A stretch of 64,000 bases of DNA from [Phialemoniopsis] sp. UDSM-2020 (GCA_018873225.1 JAEILZ010000009.1:2719501-2783500); one strand, 5' to 3'; shown: positions 11,601 through 23,900, counted from the first letter of the stretch. Numbers and translations: made by a program. Notes: generated from the letters alone by a model not told the origin.

Positions 11601-12768
11601 CGGACGCGACCTTTTGCGTTTTCTCATCGGTGTTGCCGTGAGTGATCTGCAAGACTTTGGTACCGCCCCAAAGGAAAGCATTCTTGTCAAGTCCTTCGGG
11701 CTCGATAAAGGCATCGGCGGGACGGAGCTGGACGGAGTCCTTGAGCAGGGGTGTGCTCTCGCCCGAGAGCATGGCTTCGTTGACAATAGCAGTGCCCTCT
11801 ACCAGGAGCATATCGCAGGCGACACCGCTATCCTCCTTTGTGCGTGACACCGAGACAAGGTCTCCCGGAAGGAGCTTGTCGCTCTGGATCTCGGTCCACT
11901 TGCCCAGGCGATAAACCCACATGTCGTATGGCTTGATGCTCATGCCCCTGAACTCGTTGAGAGTACGTTGGCGCTGCCAGACGACGGTGCTCTCGAATGC
12001 GACGAGCATGAAGAGAGTGAAGAGCGAGTAGTACCAGTATTCGTCCAGCATCCACAATCCGACGCAAAATATCTGAAAGACGAAGAAAGGCGCAACAGCG
12101 TGCTCACGGAACAGCTCGCCAAAGGTGGGGACGGGGATATCAAAGGTGTTGATTCCATAGTGCTGTTCGATGCGGGTGAGCTCGGCTGCGGAGGTAATGC
12201 CCTTGGAGCGCTGGAACTTGTCGAGGGTGGGCTTGGGTTCGCGATCGATGTCATAGGTCAAGGGACTGAAGGACTGCGTCGCGGGATCGAATTGGAATCG
12301 GCGCTTCTGGAAAAGGAACGAGGTGACCGAAGTCGTACCGACCTAGGAGGTCCATGTCAGCATATCTCGATAGCGGCAAGCGTTTTGAAGCAAGCGGCGG
12401 GGATATAATACCTTTTCGTTGACGAGCTTGCAGATATCGGCGGCGCCGGCGTTGGCGGCGGGGATGATCTTGATCAACTGTGCATCCTTAACAGACTTTG
12501 CTGCCTTGGCAGTGAAGAGGCCCTTGAGGTCGACACTCCAGTTGGTGCTGAGCCAGACCAGACTCTGGACGGTGACGATGGTTCCGACCCAAACGAATGT
12601 CCACTCGGGGGCATTGATGTACTTGGCGTATAGGTCGGGGGTGAGGTAGTAGCGTAGGAAGATGGGCCATACTATGGCGAACGGCCAAACGTAGGCATGA
12701 GCATACCAGGGAAGCGGCGTGAGCAGGTCGGCCGACTTGATCTGGGGATTGTCGACCAGGGGCGCCAT
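8677..12768 (-). CDS. spf1: P5A-type cation-transporting ATPase Spf1/Cod1, endoplasmic reticulum
   Basis: Three exons (12768-12412, 12342-9275, 9214-8677) encode 1,320 residues, the usual Spf1 length. Spf1 is the ER P5A ATPase needed for ER ion/sterol homeostasis and, by established work, a dislocase of mis-targeted tail-anchored helices. Diagnostic features are the P5A M4 signature PPELPMELS, the phosphorylation motif FDKTGTLTGED with Asp near residue 498, MITGDNPLTA, and the hinge MAGDGTNDVGALKQAHVG. The actuator loop MLSGESTPL is also present. The N-terminal cytosolic/membrane lead (exon 1) and the C-terminal helices are intact, ending in a charged coiled coil (EEQKIKDAEEDKKRLEKV). Both introns (donors GTATTA and GTAAGT) keep frame. 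It is divergent in sequence from P5B enzymes. Ordinary housekeeping gene, no damage seen. Confidence 0.96.
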
Positions 12769-13390
12769 GGCGGCGGCGGGATGCGCGGCTCGAGGCCAAG
12801 ACCAGACGGGACGAAGTGCGCAAGGAGGTTGCGTTGCGCGTGCTTATCGGGTTGATTGCGGCTGGTGGCAGTCTCGCATTTGAGTCCCGGGGAAAGGTGG
12901 GAAAGGGAATCTCTGTTAGAAAAGGAGACAGAGAGAGGGGCGTTTGAGGATTGAGGGTTTGAGGAGGCAACAAAGTGGTCGGATATCTGGGTGGAGTTTG
13001 TGTGTTGGAAGCTTGGGGACTAGCTTGATAGCAAAAGTGATATCTGTACTTTTTTTTTCTTTGCCTCTGCTCCCAAATTCTAGGTTCCCACACTCGTGAC
13101 GTTCTCGCACCTTCTGAGACGGGCCAAGTACCTGGAGACGCGCCCAAAGGTACCTGCCCCAGTGGATGATTTAATTGGTACAACGGGTGGAGCAAGGGTG
13201 GCCCGCTTGACAGCTGGCGAGAACATGGACTCGACCCTTGCAACATCAGGTCGACGAATTGCATGCTACGGGCAACATCAATCAAGTCCAAGACAACCAT
13301 CCTGCAGCAAGAGTACTAATCAACCGTTCTCTATCTCTAGAACATACTTCAAAAAAGTTACATGTACCAGAATATGGGATCCACTCCTCT
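12769..13390. other. Intergenic; Spf1 promoter and GH7 3' flank
   Basis: This stretch holds the Spf1 5' region (minus strand, reading from about 13390 towards 12768) and the downstream flank of the GH7 gene. A T-rich tract occurs near 13051-13061. No convincing gene is present. Confidence 0.5.
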
Positions 13391-14783
13391 TTACTTGGTC
13401 TTGTAGGTCGACCCGATTTCGCCACTCTTAATGTTCGAAAACGTGACGCTCGTCCACGGCGCGTTCTTCATGACATTGGCAGCAGTGCCGACGTCTGCCG
13501 CACACGGTCCGCGCCCCGTGCCGGCATCCTTGGTCGGATCCGCGTTGTCGGGAAAGGTGCTGTCGAGCCAGTGCATCGAGCTGCCCGCATCGTCCCAAAC
13601 CGACAACACCAGCACCATGCCTCGCCGGAGCGCATCGCCCATGCCCTTCATCCCGCCCTGGGTCGCGAAGGCATTGACGTTGCCAAACGTCTTCTTCTCC
13701 TGTTCGCAGAACTCGTCCGTGATGCTGTTGCCCTTGTTGATGCCCTGTACCTGGACGAGCGCGTTCTCAATGATCTTGTCGTCCTGCACGTACAGGCGGC
13801 GGATCTCGCGCAGGTCCCCTGTCGCGTTGCCCGTGTTGGTCAGGAACTGCGTCACCACCGTGAAAGTGCGATTCGTGTCGACGGTGGCGTTGGGCTGATA
13901 AAAAGACTGCGCTCCGAGGCGGTACGGGTTGTAGTCGCACCCGTCCTTGTCGCAGACACCCGCGAACCGGTCTGCGTTGCCACAGTCGGCTCCGCTACAC
14001 TTGTGCACCTGCGTGATGTTGCACGGATGCGGTGTGAAGGCCGTCGCCTGGCTATTGGCCTCCCAGATATCCATCTCGTTGCAGCAGGCACCCATGCCCT
14101 CGATGTTGGCCTACACAAGGTGAGAAAATGCTCGTTAGTAAACGGTAACCTCGCAAAGGTCTGTCATAGCTCACCTCCCCGTTGATGAAAGCTGGAGATG
14201 GGCATTGAGCATCGCAGTATCCCGTCCCGTATGTCGCGCCGGACGGGTTGAGCTCGCCTCTGCCACCGTTCGCGAGCATCTCGCTGAGGTAGAGGGCGCC
14301 GTTGGTGCCGCACGGTAGCTTGCTCAGATCCACGTCAAAGGCCAACTCCTTGTTCAGCAGAGAGTACATGTCGTACGTTGACTCGTTCGCCAGGAGGTAT
14401 ACCCGTGGAGATGACATGCTGAGTCCCTCCGTCTTGTTGACGAATAGGCTCAGTGTCACTTCGCTGCCGTTGGTGACGATTCCATACGACGGGTAGTCAA
14501 CACCTTCCATAACACAGTTCGCGGCACATGTCTTCGCATCTGGACACAGCGTCTTGTCCAGTCCGCTAGTCTTGCAGTTGTCGGTTCCGTTGGCAGTGTG
14601 AAGCCATCGATAGTCCGAGTCCAGGACAATCGATGTGTTCTTCTGGACACAGCCACCGTCGACGGTACACTCCCATGTTGGCAGGCTAGGATGCACCTCG
14701 GGAGTGAGCTTGCCCGCTTGCTGGGCAACCGCGGCTCCAGCACCTGCTACAACAAGCAGAGCAATGTTGAGTGATCTGATCAT
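13391..14783 (-). CDS. GH7 cellulase (endoglucanase-like, no cellulose-binding module)
   Basis: Two exons (14783-14175 and 14110-13391) encode 442 residues. The protein is secreted: MIRSLNIALLVVAGAGAAVA is a signal peptide ending before QQAGKLTPEVHP. GH7 retaining enzymes cleave beta-1,4-glucan; the E-x-D-x-x-E core is seen as CCNEMDIWEANS with nucleophile Glu215, Asp217 and acid/base Glu220. Other family blocks are GTNGALYLSEM, YGTGYCDAQCP, GCDYNPYRLG and MVLVLSVWDD. The loop after FINGEANIEG runs straight into MGACCNEMD, shorter than in cellobiohydrolase I, which points to an open endoglucanase-type cleft. However, the CDKDGCDYNPYRLGAQSFY and DRFAGV segments look cellobiohydrolase-like. There is no Ser/Thr linker or CBM1 at the C-terminus. 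A TATA-like CTTATATG lies about 70 bp upstream. Endo- versus exo-activity is my inference. Confidence 0.94.
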
Positions 14784-15734
14784 CGTGGACCTACGAGCAG
14801 AACCAGAGCTGAAAGAATGTACAAGAGCGGCTTTTCAGAGAACTATGGGCGCATATAAGAACTAAGATACAGGAAAAAGAGCGTGAAGATGTCGACCACC
14901 TCTTCTCAGAAGCCTGCTTTGCCATTGCCCGCTGGCCTGGCGTCTGCTGGTATATGTATAAGTCCTAGCCAGTCTGGAGATGGCCAGTCCGAATGGAACT
15001 TGACTATGGGCACTGATTATTATCATGGCTATGGATATATTATCGTGAACGGTATCGACGCTCCGTCATTGCGGCTGTCATGCCGAGCTGGACCAGAATG
15101 TGGCTGCCAACACCTTCAAAGAAGTCTCCACAGCCCATGGTGATGCTTGATATATAGTATAGAAAATATATATTGACATGTGAGTTCTTGATACTACTAT
15201 ACAGTCAAATTCTCGCCCTTTCGGTCGGTGGTCGCCGTGCATCCATAGCCCAGGCACCATGTAAGTGATTTTGCCGGAGCTCGTTGGTCAATGCGAATCC
15301 CAGCGCGGTTCACGGGTAAAATAGGTAGTGGGCCTGCTTTTGAATAGATACAGCAGAGAGCAATATTAATTATCATGCAGAATCTTCTGATAATATCTGT
15401 AGCCTACCACTCCCTACGTAGTATGATTCATTATGAAAATAGTGGATTAGCCCTCCATCAGAAGCTTGGTGTCTGCAGGTGGATGGAAAGCCACTATTTT
15501 TGGTGGCAGTCGCAAAGAATTGCGGGGCGTCCCGCGCTCGGCGAATGCGTCATGTTTTTAGTTTGCTTGAGCCTCACATCCACATCTCGCTCACTCATCA
15601 ACCTCATCATTTCATGTCGACAGCCCGCGACTGTTCACTAACCTTGTCAGCCATAACGGTGATATTCAAGAGCCAACCTTGTTGTCGCTAGACGCTCGCC
15701 ATCTGAGCAGGGTGGCCAACTTTCAACCACGACC
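14784..15734. promoter_or_regulatory. Divergent promoter region, GH7 cellulase / ASC-1-type zinc finger gene
   Basis: This 951-bp region lies between the outward-facing GH7 (minus) and TRIP4-like (plus) genes. A TATA-like octamer sits at about 14850-14858 for the GH7 gene. A GGCTAA core (minus strand, 15447-15452; the XlnR/Xyr1-type consensus core) and a GCGGGG core near 15522 (CreA-type SYGGRG) are present, but single short matches are expected by chance. No gene seen. Confidence 0.35.
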
Positions 15735-17252
15735 ATGTCGATCAACCAGCTCGCCCGCCTCATCGATCTACCCGAGTCCGACCTCACACAGGTACTCGAG
15801 TATGCCTCAAGCCTCTCCAAGTACGAGGCGGCCGAGCACTTCAAGAACCTGCTGGGCGACACCCCTCAAGCGGTAGAGTTCATAGCAGCATTCAACTCGC
15901 GTAGAAGCGAACCCAGCGCAGCGAGTACCGGTCCGTCCTCACAGGCCGCGCCGACGGGTCCCGGGGTGCAAAGCCGAGATGCAGATGGAGTTCCAAGGGC
16001 ACCAAAGCACCAAAAGAAAAAGAAGAAGCCGTTGCACACTCCTCCGCCTAGACAGGTCGCCGACAGCGGCTCCGCGCCCGGCGTCGCATACAGCAAAAAG
16101 AACCAACAGGATGAATATCTCGCAGCGAGACCGCCCCCACCTTCACAGTCTCCTGCCCCGGCTCCGCCTCGACCCAGTGCCCAGGCCACCAGCTCGAAGT
16201 CCAAGCAACATGCTTCTGCCTCAGGGACTATGACCTCTGACCTCCTTGGGCCCCCTCCTTCGACGCGGCAGAAGTCCTCTGGCAAGCCCACGCCAGCAGC
16301 CAAGGTCTCAATCACCGGCGGAACCGCTATGCACGGAGCGTCGACGGCGCTGGCTGATTTGGATGCAGCGATTCGCTCCCTTGAGGTCACCACCAGCCCG
16401 CACATGAACGATGCAGACGCCCGCCGCTGCAACTGCGTCGCTGCACGTCACCCTCTCCAGTCCGCGGCACCCAACTGCCTGTCGTGCGGCAAGGTCATTT
16501 GCGCCAAGGAGGGCCTCGGTCCCTGCACATTCTGCGGCGCCGCTCTTCTCTCGGGAGAGGAAGTACAGGCTATGATCAAGGAGCTACGTGCCGAGAGGGG
16601 CCGGGAGAAGATGGCCGCCGACCGCGAAGCCCACCGCCGGCCCGAGGTCTCGACGACTCCTCGGCCTTTCACCAAGCCCAAGGATGGATCGGACGCCAGC
16701 ATCGCCGAGGCCAAAGCCAGAGAGCACCGTGATAAGCTACTGAACTTCCAGGCCCAGAACGCCCGGCGTACTACCGTTAGGGATGAAGCGGCCGACTTTG
16801 ATACCGGCTCGACCAGCATGTGGGCCACACCCGAAGAGCGGGCGCGGGAATTGAAGAGGCAGCAGAAGCTACTTCGGGAGATAGAGTGGAACGCTCGGCC
16901 CGACTACGAGAAGAGACGCCAGGTTGTCAGTATAGACCTTGTGGGGGGTAAAGTCGTCAAGAAGATGGCCGCGATGGACCGCCCTGCCAGTCCCGACGGT
17001 GCGGATGACCAGATGGGCACCCCCGAGGCTGATGCCTCAGAGACCAGTGATAGGCAGCGACGAGGGAAATCGGAGAATACATCAGGATCTTTCAGCGCAA
17101 ATCCGCTGCTAGGCGCCATGATCAAGCCTGTGTACAGCTCGGCTACGACAGAGAAAGGCCTCGAGGGACGTGCCAACAGGAAAACCCAGTGGCAAAGAGT
17201 GCAGGACAATCTGGACAACAACGAGAACCTCATCCTAGAGAGTAGAATATGA
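15735..17252 (+). CDS. ASC-1/TRIP4-type C2HC5 zinc-finger protein (RQC-trigger complex homolog)
   Basis: Intronless, 505 residues. The diagnostic zf-C2HC5 domain lies at about residues 231-269: RCNCVAARHPLQ, then CLSCGKVICAKEG and CTFCG. This domain defines TRIP4/ASC-1 in animals and Rqt4 in yeast, a subunit of the ribosome-quality-control trigger complex that splits collided ribosomes with the Slh1/ASCC3 helicase. The N-terminus (MSINQLARLIDLPESDLTQV, SKYEAAEHFKNLLGD) is a helical domain seen in this family. A long Pro/Ser/Lys-rich linker (KHQKKKKKPLHTPPP) and a C-terminal helix with NARPDYEKRRQVVSIDL follow. Likely cytosolic and ribosome-associated. It converges on the MFS gene at 17499. 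No ASCH domain is visible, as in yeast Rqt4. The start is the first ATG and fits the conserved N-terminal block. Confidence 0.88.
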   Translation: MSINQLARLIDLPESDLTQVLEYASSLSKYEAAEHFKNLLGDTPQAVEFIAAFNSRRSEPSAASTGPSSQAAPTGPGVQSRDADGVPRAPKHQKKKKKPLHTPPPRQVADSGSAPGVAYSKKNQQDEYLAARPPPPSQSPAPAPPRPSAQATSSKSKQHASASGTMTSDLLGPPPSTRQKSSGKPTPAAKVSITGGTAMHGASTALADLDAAIRSLEVTTSPHMNDADARRCNCVAARHPLQSAAPNCLSCGKVICAKEGLGPCTFCGAALLSGEEVQAMIKELRAERGREKMAADREAHRRPEVSTTPRPFTKPKDGSDASIAEAKAREHRDKLLNFQAQNARRTTVRDEAADFDTGSTSMWATPEERARELKRQQKLLREIEWNARPDYEKRRQVVSIDLVGGKVVKKMAAMDRPASPDGADDQMGTPEADASETSDRQRRGKSENTSGSFSANPLLGAMIKPVYSSATTEKGLEGRANRKTQWQRVQDNLDNNENLILESRI

Positions 17253-17498
17253 GTTGATAAATAGTCAGAGTCACAAAGTTACTCAAAAGATCATGTTTCT
17301 TGATGTCGTGTCACCTTTCATGTCTGACGCCTATCATTTTAAGGTTCTTAGACAATTGCTATCGCGTTTCATCTCGAAAATACAGTGCAACTATCTATCT
17401 AGTTGCATCCAGCAACACTTCCATTATCTGCAGTCGCATGAAGTTAACGATCATCATGTATCTGGTTCACTGCGCCAACAGGCCCGACCGGTCCGAGA

Positions 17499-19200
17499 TC
17501 AAGTAGTGTAGATGAAGTCGGGGCGCCGATCGCCCATCGTCTCAATCTCGTCATGAGTCTTGCCCTCGACCCAACCATTGCGGTCTCCGTCACGGCGTTT
17601 GGCGTTCTCTCGGTTCAGCAGCACCCACATGAGGATGTTGCCGCCGAGGATGCAGACTGCCATGTAAGCAATGATAGTCGCATGGCCTTCAATGAAGCGG
17701 GGTGGGTTGAAGAAGATATTGCTGCTGACGACGCCGTTCAGGTTTCCCCAGCCTATGACGATTCCGATGACAATGCCGCGCTTGTAGACCCCTTCGACGT
17801 TATTCGTCACCCAGGCGATGGTGATCGGAATCGTCGGGTAAATACCGATCGCACCAAGGAAGGTGCCCGCGTACTGGACGCCCGGTTTGGTCGATCCCAA
17901 CAACATACTGAACCCGAGTATGCCGATGGGGGCGCAGATGATATTGTATAGACTGCGCTTCTTCTGCTTATCCGACAGGTAGCCCATGACTATCGTTGCA
18001 ATGGCAGCGAAGGCATATGGAGGGACGCTCAAGAGTTGGTTCTTGACGATCGATGCATCAGTAGTGAAGCCGAGGTTGGCGATGATTGTCGGAAGAAAGA
18101 GACTGAACGAATAGAGCGGCATCAAAGGGCCCATGTACAGAAGCATGCCTCCGTAGGTCTTCCAGTCGCTCAAGGCTTGCCACAGATAGACTAGCTTGAA
18201 CTTCTCATGGGCTTCCGCATGCTGCTGGTCAAGCAGGAGGCGGCGGATTACGCGATCGCGATCATCATCGGAGAGGAACTTGGCTTCTGCGGGGAAGTCA
18301 TGGACCATCCAGAAGGAAGCTAGGCCAACGAGGACCGTGATGGCTCCTTCAATGATGAAGATCCAAGCCCATCCAGGCTTGCCTCCATGCCCGTCGAGGT
18401 TCTGGATGGCCGCGGCGAGGAGACCGCCGAAGGATCCAGATAGCGCGGCCGCCGAGAAGAATATGGCTGCGCGGACTGCGAATTCGCTGCGCCGATACCA
18501 GCATGATAGATAGTAGTTGACGCCCGGGAATAGTCCAGCCTCCATCACACCGAGGAACCAGCGCGCCGCCATCAAACCACTCCAGTCGTGCACAAAGCCC
18601 ATGCCAAGCGTGCAGAGTCCCCATAGAGCCCTGGATATATACGGTCAGCCACGATTTATATCTGTAGTCGCGAGTGGAGTACTTGCATGATGATCGGGAG
18701 GACGACCGAAGGACGGTACCGTTTGATCAAGACATTGGCGAGAGCCTCAAACGCAGCGTACGAGATGAAGAAGACCGTCAAGGTCAAGTTGTACTGTGTG
18801 GTCGACAGTCCAAGGTCCTTGGCAAGATGCGCGATCTTGGCATTGCCGATGTTTGTTCGGTCGAGGAAGCAGATCAAATAGAGAAAGCAGAGCTGCCATA
18901 TGCAGGATTAGTGGTGTGATCTGAGACATTCTGAATGAGGACTGATACACACCCAGGGGAGAAGGACGAGGTCCAGCTTCCATAGCAGCTTGCGATCCTG
19001 TGAGGCGCCCGTGGTTAGCAAAAGTACTCGAGGAAAGTGCCATCTTGTAGTATGCTCACCAGAGCAGCCTTCTCTTCATCGGTGAGGCTAGCATCAGGAT
19101 CCTCAGGAAGGTTGGGGATGTCGACCGAAATGGCATCTCCGTCCATGGCTTTCTCGGCGGGTGGCATGTCGGCTGCGAGAGCAGTGATCGGGGCAGACAT
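17499..19200 (-). CDS. MFS permease, Dal5/anion:cation symporter family, with a GC-AG intron
   Basis: Four exons (19200-19060, 18997-18953, 18892-18687, 18630-17499) encode 507 residues. The family imports organic anions such as allantoate, nicotinate, pantothenate or tartrate with protons at the plasma membrane. Evidence is LDRTNIGNAKIAHL after the first helix, the long helix-rich body, the family block WFLGVMEAGLFPGVNYYLSCWY, FGGLLAAAI, and the second-half loop GYLSDKQKKRS. The third intron reads only with a GC donor (GCAAGT at 18686) and acceptor at 18631; this joins IIM to ALWGLCTLGMGF as the family requires, whereas the nearby GT gives the wrong frame. The acidic N-terminus is cytosolic. 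Substrate unknown; no neighbouring enzyme points to one. Confidence 0.93.
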
Positions 19201-20919
19201 GGTGCAGTCAAGGGGCAATATTTGCCCGTTGGGGACCTGAGTGACGCTTTTTTCTCAGCAAAAAGAGAGGCAAAATATTGCAGGTCGCGCGAGAATGTCT
19301 TTAGGATTTTGTGCAAGAGGATAAAAGTTCTAAAAGTGTGGAAAGATAGAGGAGGGGAGAAGAGGCAAGAAGGCCTGTGCTCGGAGGGGAAGCCACGATG
19401 AGTAGGTGCCCAGGCAGCGCGCGTCTTAAACAACAAGGCAAGGTCAACAAGACGCGCAGGTAAATATGAGGAGTAAAGTAGGAAGTGAGAAATAACTGAG
19501 GTGGATGTGAAAAGACATCTAAGGAAAATTTAAAGAGGTATCTGAGCTGTCAGTCACCACGAGAGTAACAACAAACAACAGCAACAGCCGCCATCCGCCA
19601 TGGGCCATCGCACACACCAGACTCGAGTCCACCAGACGTTGCTGAATAGCTCCTGTGCTTCCCGGCACTCATAAATGCATGTCAAACAGAAACGTGGCTC
19701 ATAGTGCACAATGTTGCGTCAGTGCAACTTGTCATTTGAGACGCACAGCCCAAACAGGTCACGGGTTGAGCGGTGATGTGGCCTCAGTCACTCAACGATA
19801 TTTACGATGAGCAAGCGAAGCACCTGTCATTGAACGTGGACGTGTAGTAACGAACAAAGTGCAAGACCAAAACTGCCTGCTGCGAGCATGCTGGCGATGC
19901 GTAATTGTGAAGCAGGAGGACAACCGCGCAGTCAGCAAGCTAATCGCCATTCAATGGTCGACTGCCGACAACAGCGACTTTATGCGTGGCACCTGAGATA
20001 CCGATAGAATGGCAGTCATAGGTCTTGACGTCGAGCCACAAAGCCTGGTGTTCTCTGCAAACTTTCTGCACGCAGTAGCGTTGTGACCGAAATGTGTCAT
20101 GGCCAAGAGACACTGACGGAGCGAACGACACGTGTAGACCTGGGGATACCCTAATCCATCCCTACAGGATCTGAGGCAGTGCAAGACGTAATTTGCAACT
20201 GTTCCATGATGACTACCTGCCGGGACCTCGAGTTAATCCTCGAGCCGCATGCGCGGGTTCCGGATCTCCACAATCGGCACTCGGGATTCTTCTTCTTGAA
20301 CGGCCCCACCCGCTTCCGCTCTCCAACTCCGATGCCTGCATCCCCAATGCAATGCGAGTGCGATGAGGGCCAAGGAAACAAGATGCATGCGAGGGAAGGG
20401 ATGATCAAGTTTATCTTGGTAGCTCAGCCCTACTGTCATACTTGCTTGCGTGTGAAACGCTTGGCTTTCTCTGCAAACGGGGACTTTTGTACCTTCGGTG
20501 CCAAGCCTGGTGTGGGCATCGGCCGCCCGCGGCGCCCGTCCCACTCGTAAAACCCCAGCCATGAGCGAATAATGCCTGACGTTTCTGCTTCCAGCTCGGG
20601 TCCTTGGCAGCCCGGGCTAGCACTGTTTGCACGCATCTTAGGACCCTGCCTGCAGGCCGCGCGGCGCATCCCGAGGAAATCGCTTCCGTCGAGCTGTGAC
20701 CCCTGGACACACGGGTCAGGCCAAACAGGAGCTTGACAGGTAGGTACAACGATCCACCTTGGTACCCGGACCCGGAGACTTTTAACCTATTCCGACACCC
20801 CTGCTCCAGCGGGTCTTTTGACAGTTTCAATTGAATGACATATATATAATGTTGATGCTTCTCGATCGGAGTGACGACATGTTTGTGATTGGCACCACGC
20901 TCACCAATTGACTTTGACC
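19201..20919. other. Intergenic, no gene seen; ABC-transporter promoter at right end
   Basis: This 1.7-kb region lies between the divergent MFS and PDR genes. Open frames on both strands are short or lack any family resemblance. An alternating TATATATAA at about 20841-20849, 71 bp before the PDR start codon, is a good TATA candidate. Confidence 0.5.
20841..20849 (+). promoter_or_regulatory. TATA-like element of the PDR transporter gene
   Basis: TATATATAA sits about 70 bp upstream of the ATG at 20920, a typical TATA-to-start spacing for a fungal gene with a short leader. Prediction from position and sequence only. Confidence 0.4.
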
Positions 20920-23900
20920 ATGTCAGCATCTGCACATTGTCGGCAAAGAGTAGATATTGGAAGCCTTGTCGAGGAAGCTCGCATATCCGGCAATATGGAC
21001 AGCCGAACCCAAGGCACAATCACTGATTTTAGTGACTCCGCCTCCGAAATCGAGATGCAGGAAAACATCGAGGACATCGCGCGGCGGACGACTCGCACGT
21101 CGATCGCCCTCGACGCGGAGCTCAAGGCCATCAATCCCACGCCTGGTAGCTGTCTCGACCCTCAGTCTCCCGACTTCGACACGAGGGCCTGGATCAGGGC
21201 GCTCGTCAAGCTGTACGAAGGCGACCCCAACGCAGCGCCAGAGAGATACCTCGGAGTGGCATTCAGAGACCTCGACGTCTACGGCTTCAGCACAGGAGGC
21301 GCCGAGTACCAACCGACCACTGCGAGCCAGCCTCTCAGCCTGATCCGGTCTTTGATCAACCCTTTGACCGGCAACAAGCGTGGACAACGGGTCGATATCC
21401 TGCGTGGCTTCGAAGGAGTCATTGGCGAGGGCGAGATGCTACTCGTGCTCGGTCCTCCAGGATCAGGCTGTTCGACCTTACTCAAGACTCTGTCTGGTCA
21501 AACCGCCGGCTTCAAGGTCAGTCCGGACGCCAAACTAAATTATAGAGGTAAGTGTCGAACGTTCTCGTGCCATGTATCAAGAGCTGGGTGTATCTTAACA
21601 AGCTGGTCGGATCAGGAATCAACCACAAGCACATCAAAAAGTCGCTCCGTGGCGATGTGCTCTACAACGCCGAAGTCGACGCGCACCTGGCGCACCTCAC
21701 GGTAGGAGAGACCCTCCACTTCGCCGCCAGATCCAGAGCCTCTCGCTCGGCACCTCCAGGATCCACCCGAGACGAAGTCAGCAACATGATGAGAGATGCC
21801 ATGATGGCTATCTTGGGCATCACCCACACAGCCGACACTAAAGTCGGCAACGACTTCATCCGCGGCGTGTCCGGTGGCGAGAGAAAGCGCGTCAGCATCG
21901 CCGAGGCGGCGCTTACAGGTGCAAAGTTTCAATCCTGGGACAACTCGACTCGGGGCCTTGACAGCGCCAACGCTATCAAGTTTTGTCAAAACCTGCGTCA
22001 CCAAGCCGACTTGCTCGACGTCGCGACCGCTGTTGCCATCTATCAAGCTCCACAATCTGCATATGAGGTAGGTACCGTTTTGTTCCCGCATAGACGTGTC
22101 CTCAACTGACAACTTCGCGCAGCTCTTCGACCGGGTGACTGTTCTATACGAGGGAAGGCAGATATACTTTGGCCCAATCTCCGAGGCTAAGGCATATTTT
22201 GAAGAGCTTGGATTTGACTGTAAGAAGTATTTTGAGATCTCAGGATGTTTGTTCAAGCGTGACTAATCCCGTGGTTTGTGACAGGTCCTGATCGACAAAC
22301 CACACCCGACTTTTTAACCTCCATGACAAGTTCGAGCGAGCGCATAGTACGACCTGGATTTGAAGCCAAAGCTCCTAGGACGCCGGGCGAGTTCGCCGAG
22401 AGATGGAAGACAAGTGATGCCCGTCGGAGGCTACTGGCGGAGCTCGATGACTATGAGCAGAAACATCCCGCCGGTACGCGCCTCAACGAATACCAGCAAT
22501 CTCGACGTGCGGAGCAGGCGCGTAGCCAGCGAGTCCGGTCTCCATACACCATATCGTACTATGAGCAGGTGACGTTGACCCTCTGGCGAGCGTGGAGAAG
22601 GCTCGTGGCCGACCCATTCTTCACCATCGCGCAGTTGCTCTTCAACCTCATCATGTCGATCATACTGGGGACTGTATTCCTTGACCTGAAACAGGACACG
22701 TCAAGTTTCTACTACCGTGGTGGCGTCATCTTCTTTTCTCTGCTTTTCAACGCATTTGCTAGCCAGCTCGAGGTGGGTTGTTTGCGTTATGACTATCGTT
22801 CATGACACAAGTTTGCATTGTGCTAACAGAACACTAGGTCCTCACTGTCTATGCCGAAAGACCAGTAAGGTTACTAAAACCCCATCAATGTTGTATCAAG
22901 GCTGACCTATGTGGCAGGTGGTCGAAAAACAAGCGTACAGATACTCGTGGTACCACCAGAGCGCACAAGCCATCGCAAGCTACCTCATTGACCTCCCATA
23001 CAAGACGGTCAATATGTTCATTTTCAACACGATTTTGTACTTCATGACTCACCTGCGCCGCGACGCTGGCCACTACTTCTTCTTTTGCCTCGGAACTTAT
23101 CTCACCACTCTTATCATGTCCGCTCTTTTCAGGACGCTCGCCTGTGTGACCCGAACTCCAGGTGAGTACAGAATTGCAAGCCCCCATGATGCCGCCTGAT
23201 GCAATGCTAATACCATGCTGTAGCACAGGCCATGGTCCCCAGTGCAGTGATATCGCTTGGCCTCATGATCTACACCGGTTTCGTCATCCCGCCTACATAC
23301 ATGCTCGGATGGGCAAGCTGGATGAAGTGGATCAACCCTTTGTCATATGCTTTCGAAGCTCTGATGGCCAACGAGTTTCACAACCGGGAGTTCCCATGTG
23401 CGGCAATGACGCCGCAAGGGCCTGGATACGAAGGCCTCGGGATCGAATCGCAAGTATGTGCTGTAGTCGGCGCACAAGCAGGATCCTCTGTTGTCGACGG
23501 CGACAGGTACATAACCGGGTCTTTCGGGTATCAGGCCAGCCGCAAGTGGATGTATGTAGTAGCCCTTCTGTCCTGGTATTGGCAAAGCTAACAGGTCTTA
23601 GGAACATTGGGATTCTGTTTGCATGGTTGGTCTTCTTTCTTGCTACTTACATCATCGCTGCTGAGTTTGCCAGACCGCCAAGAAGCAAAGGCGAGGTGCT
23701 TGTTTTCAGGAGAGGCAAGAAGACGAAGGGCAACATGGAGAAAGGCGACAAGACCGACATTGAAGCAGCGCATTCCTCCCAGCCTCCAGTGATAGCGGCA
23801 CAAGGCAACGACTTTGCACCGAAAATTGCGGCCGGAACAGCTGTCTTCCACTGGGAGAATCTATGTTACGACGTCAAGATCAAGGGCAAAGAGCGTCGTA

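Noticed and set aside
13238..14185. 315-codon open frame antisense to the GH7 gene
   Set aside because: It is rich in Arg/Ala/Val and covers conserved GH7 coding sequence and its intron; a shadow frame.
15447..15528. XlnR-like GGCTAA and CreA-like GCGGGG sites upstream of the GH7 gene as proven regulation
   Set aside because: Single six-base matches over 600 bp from the start are expected by chance; kept only as a remark.
20411..21019. 202-codon minus-strand frame upstream of the PDR gene
   Set aside because: It overlaps the PDR start region, shows no signal or domain, and has compositional bias only.
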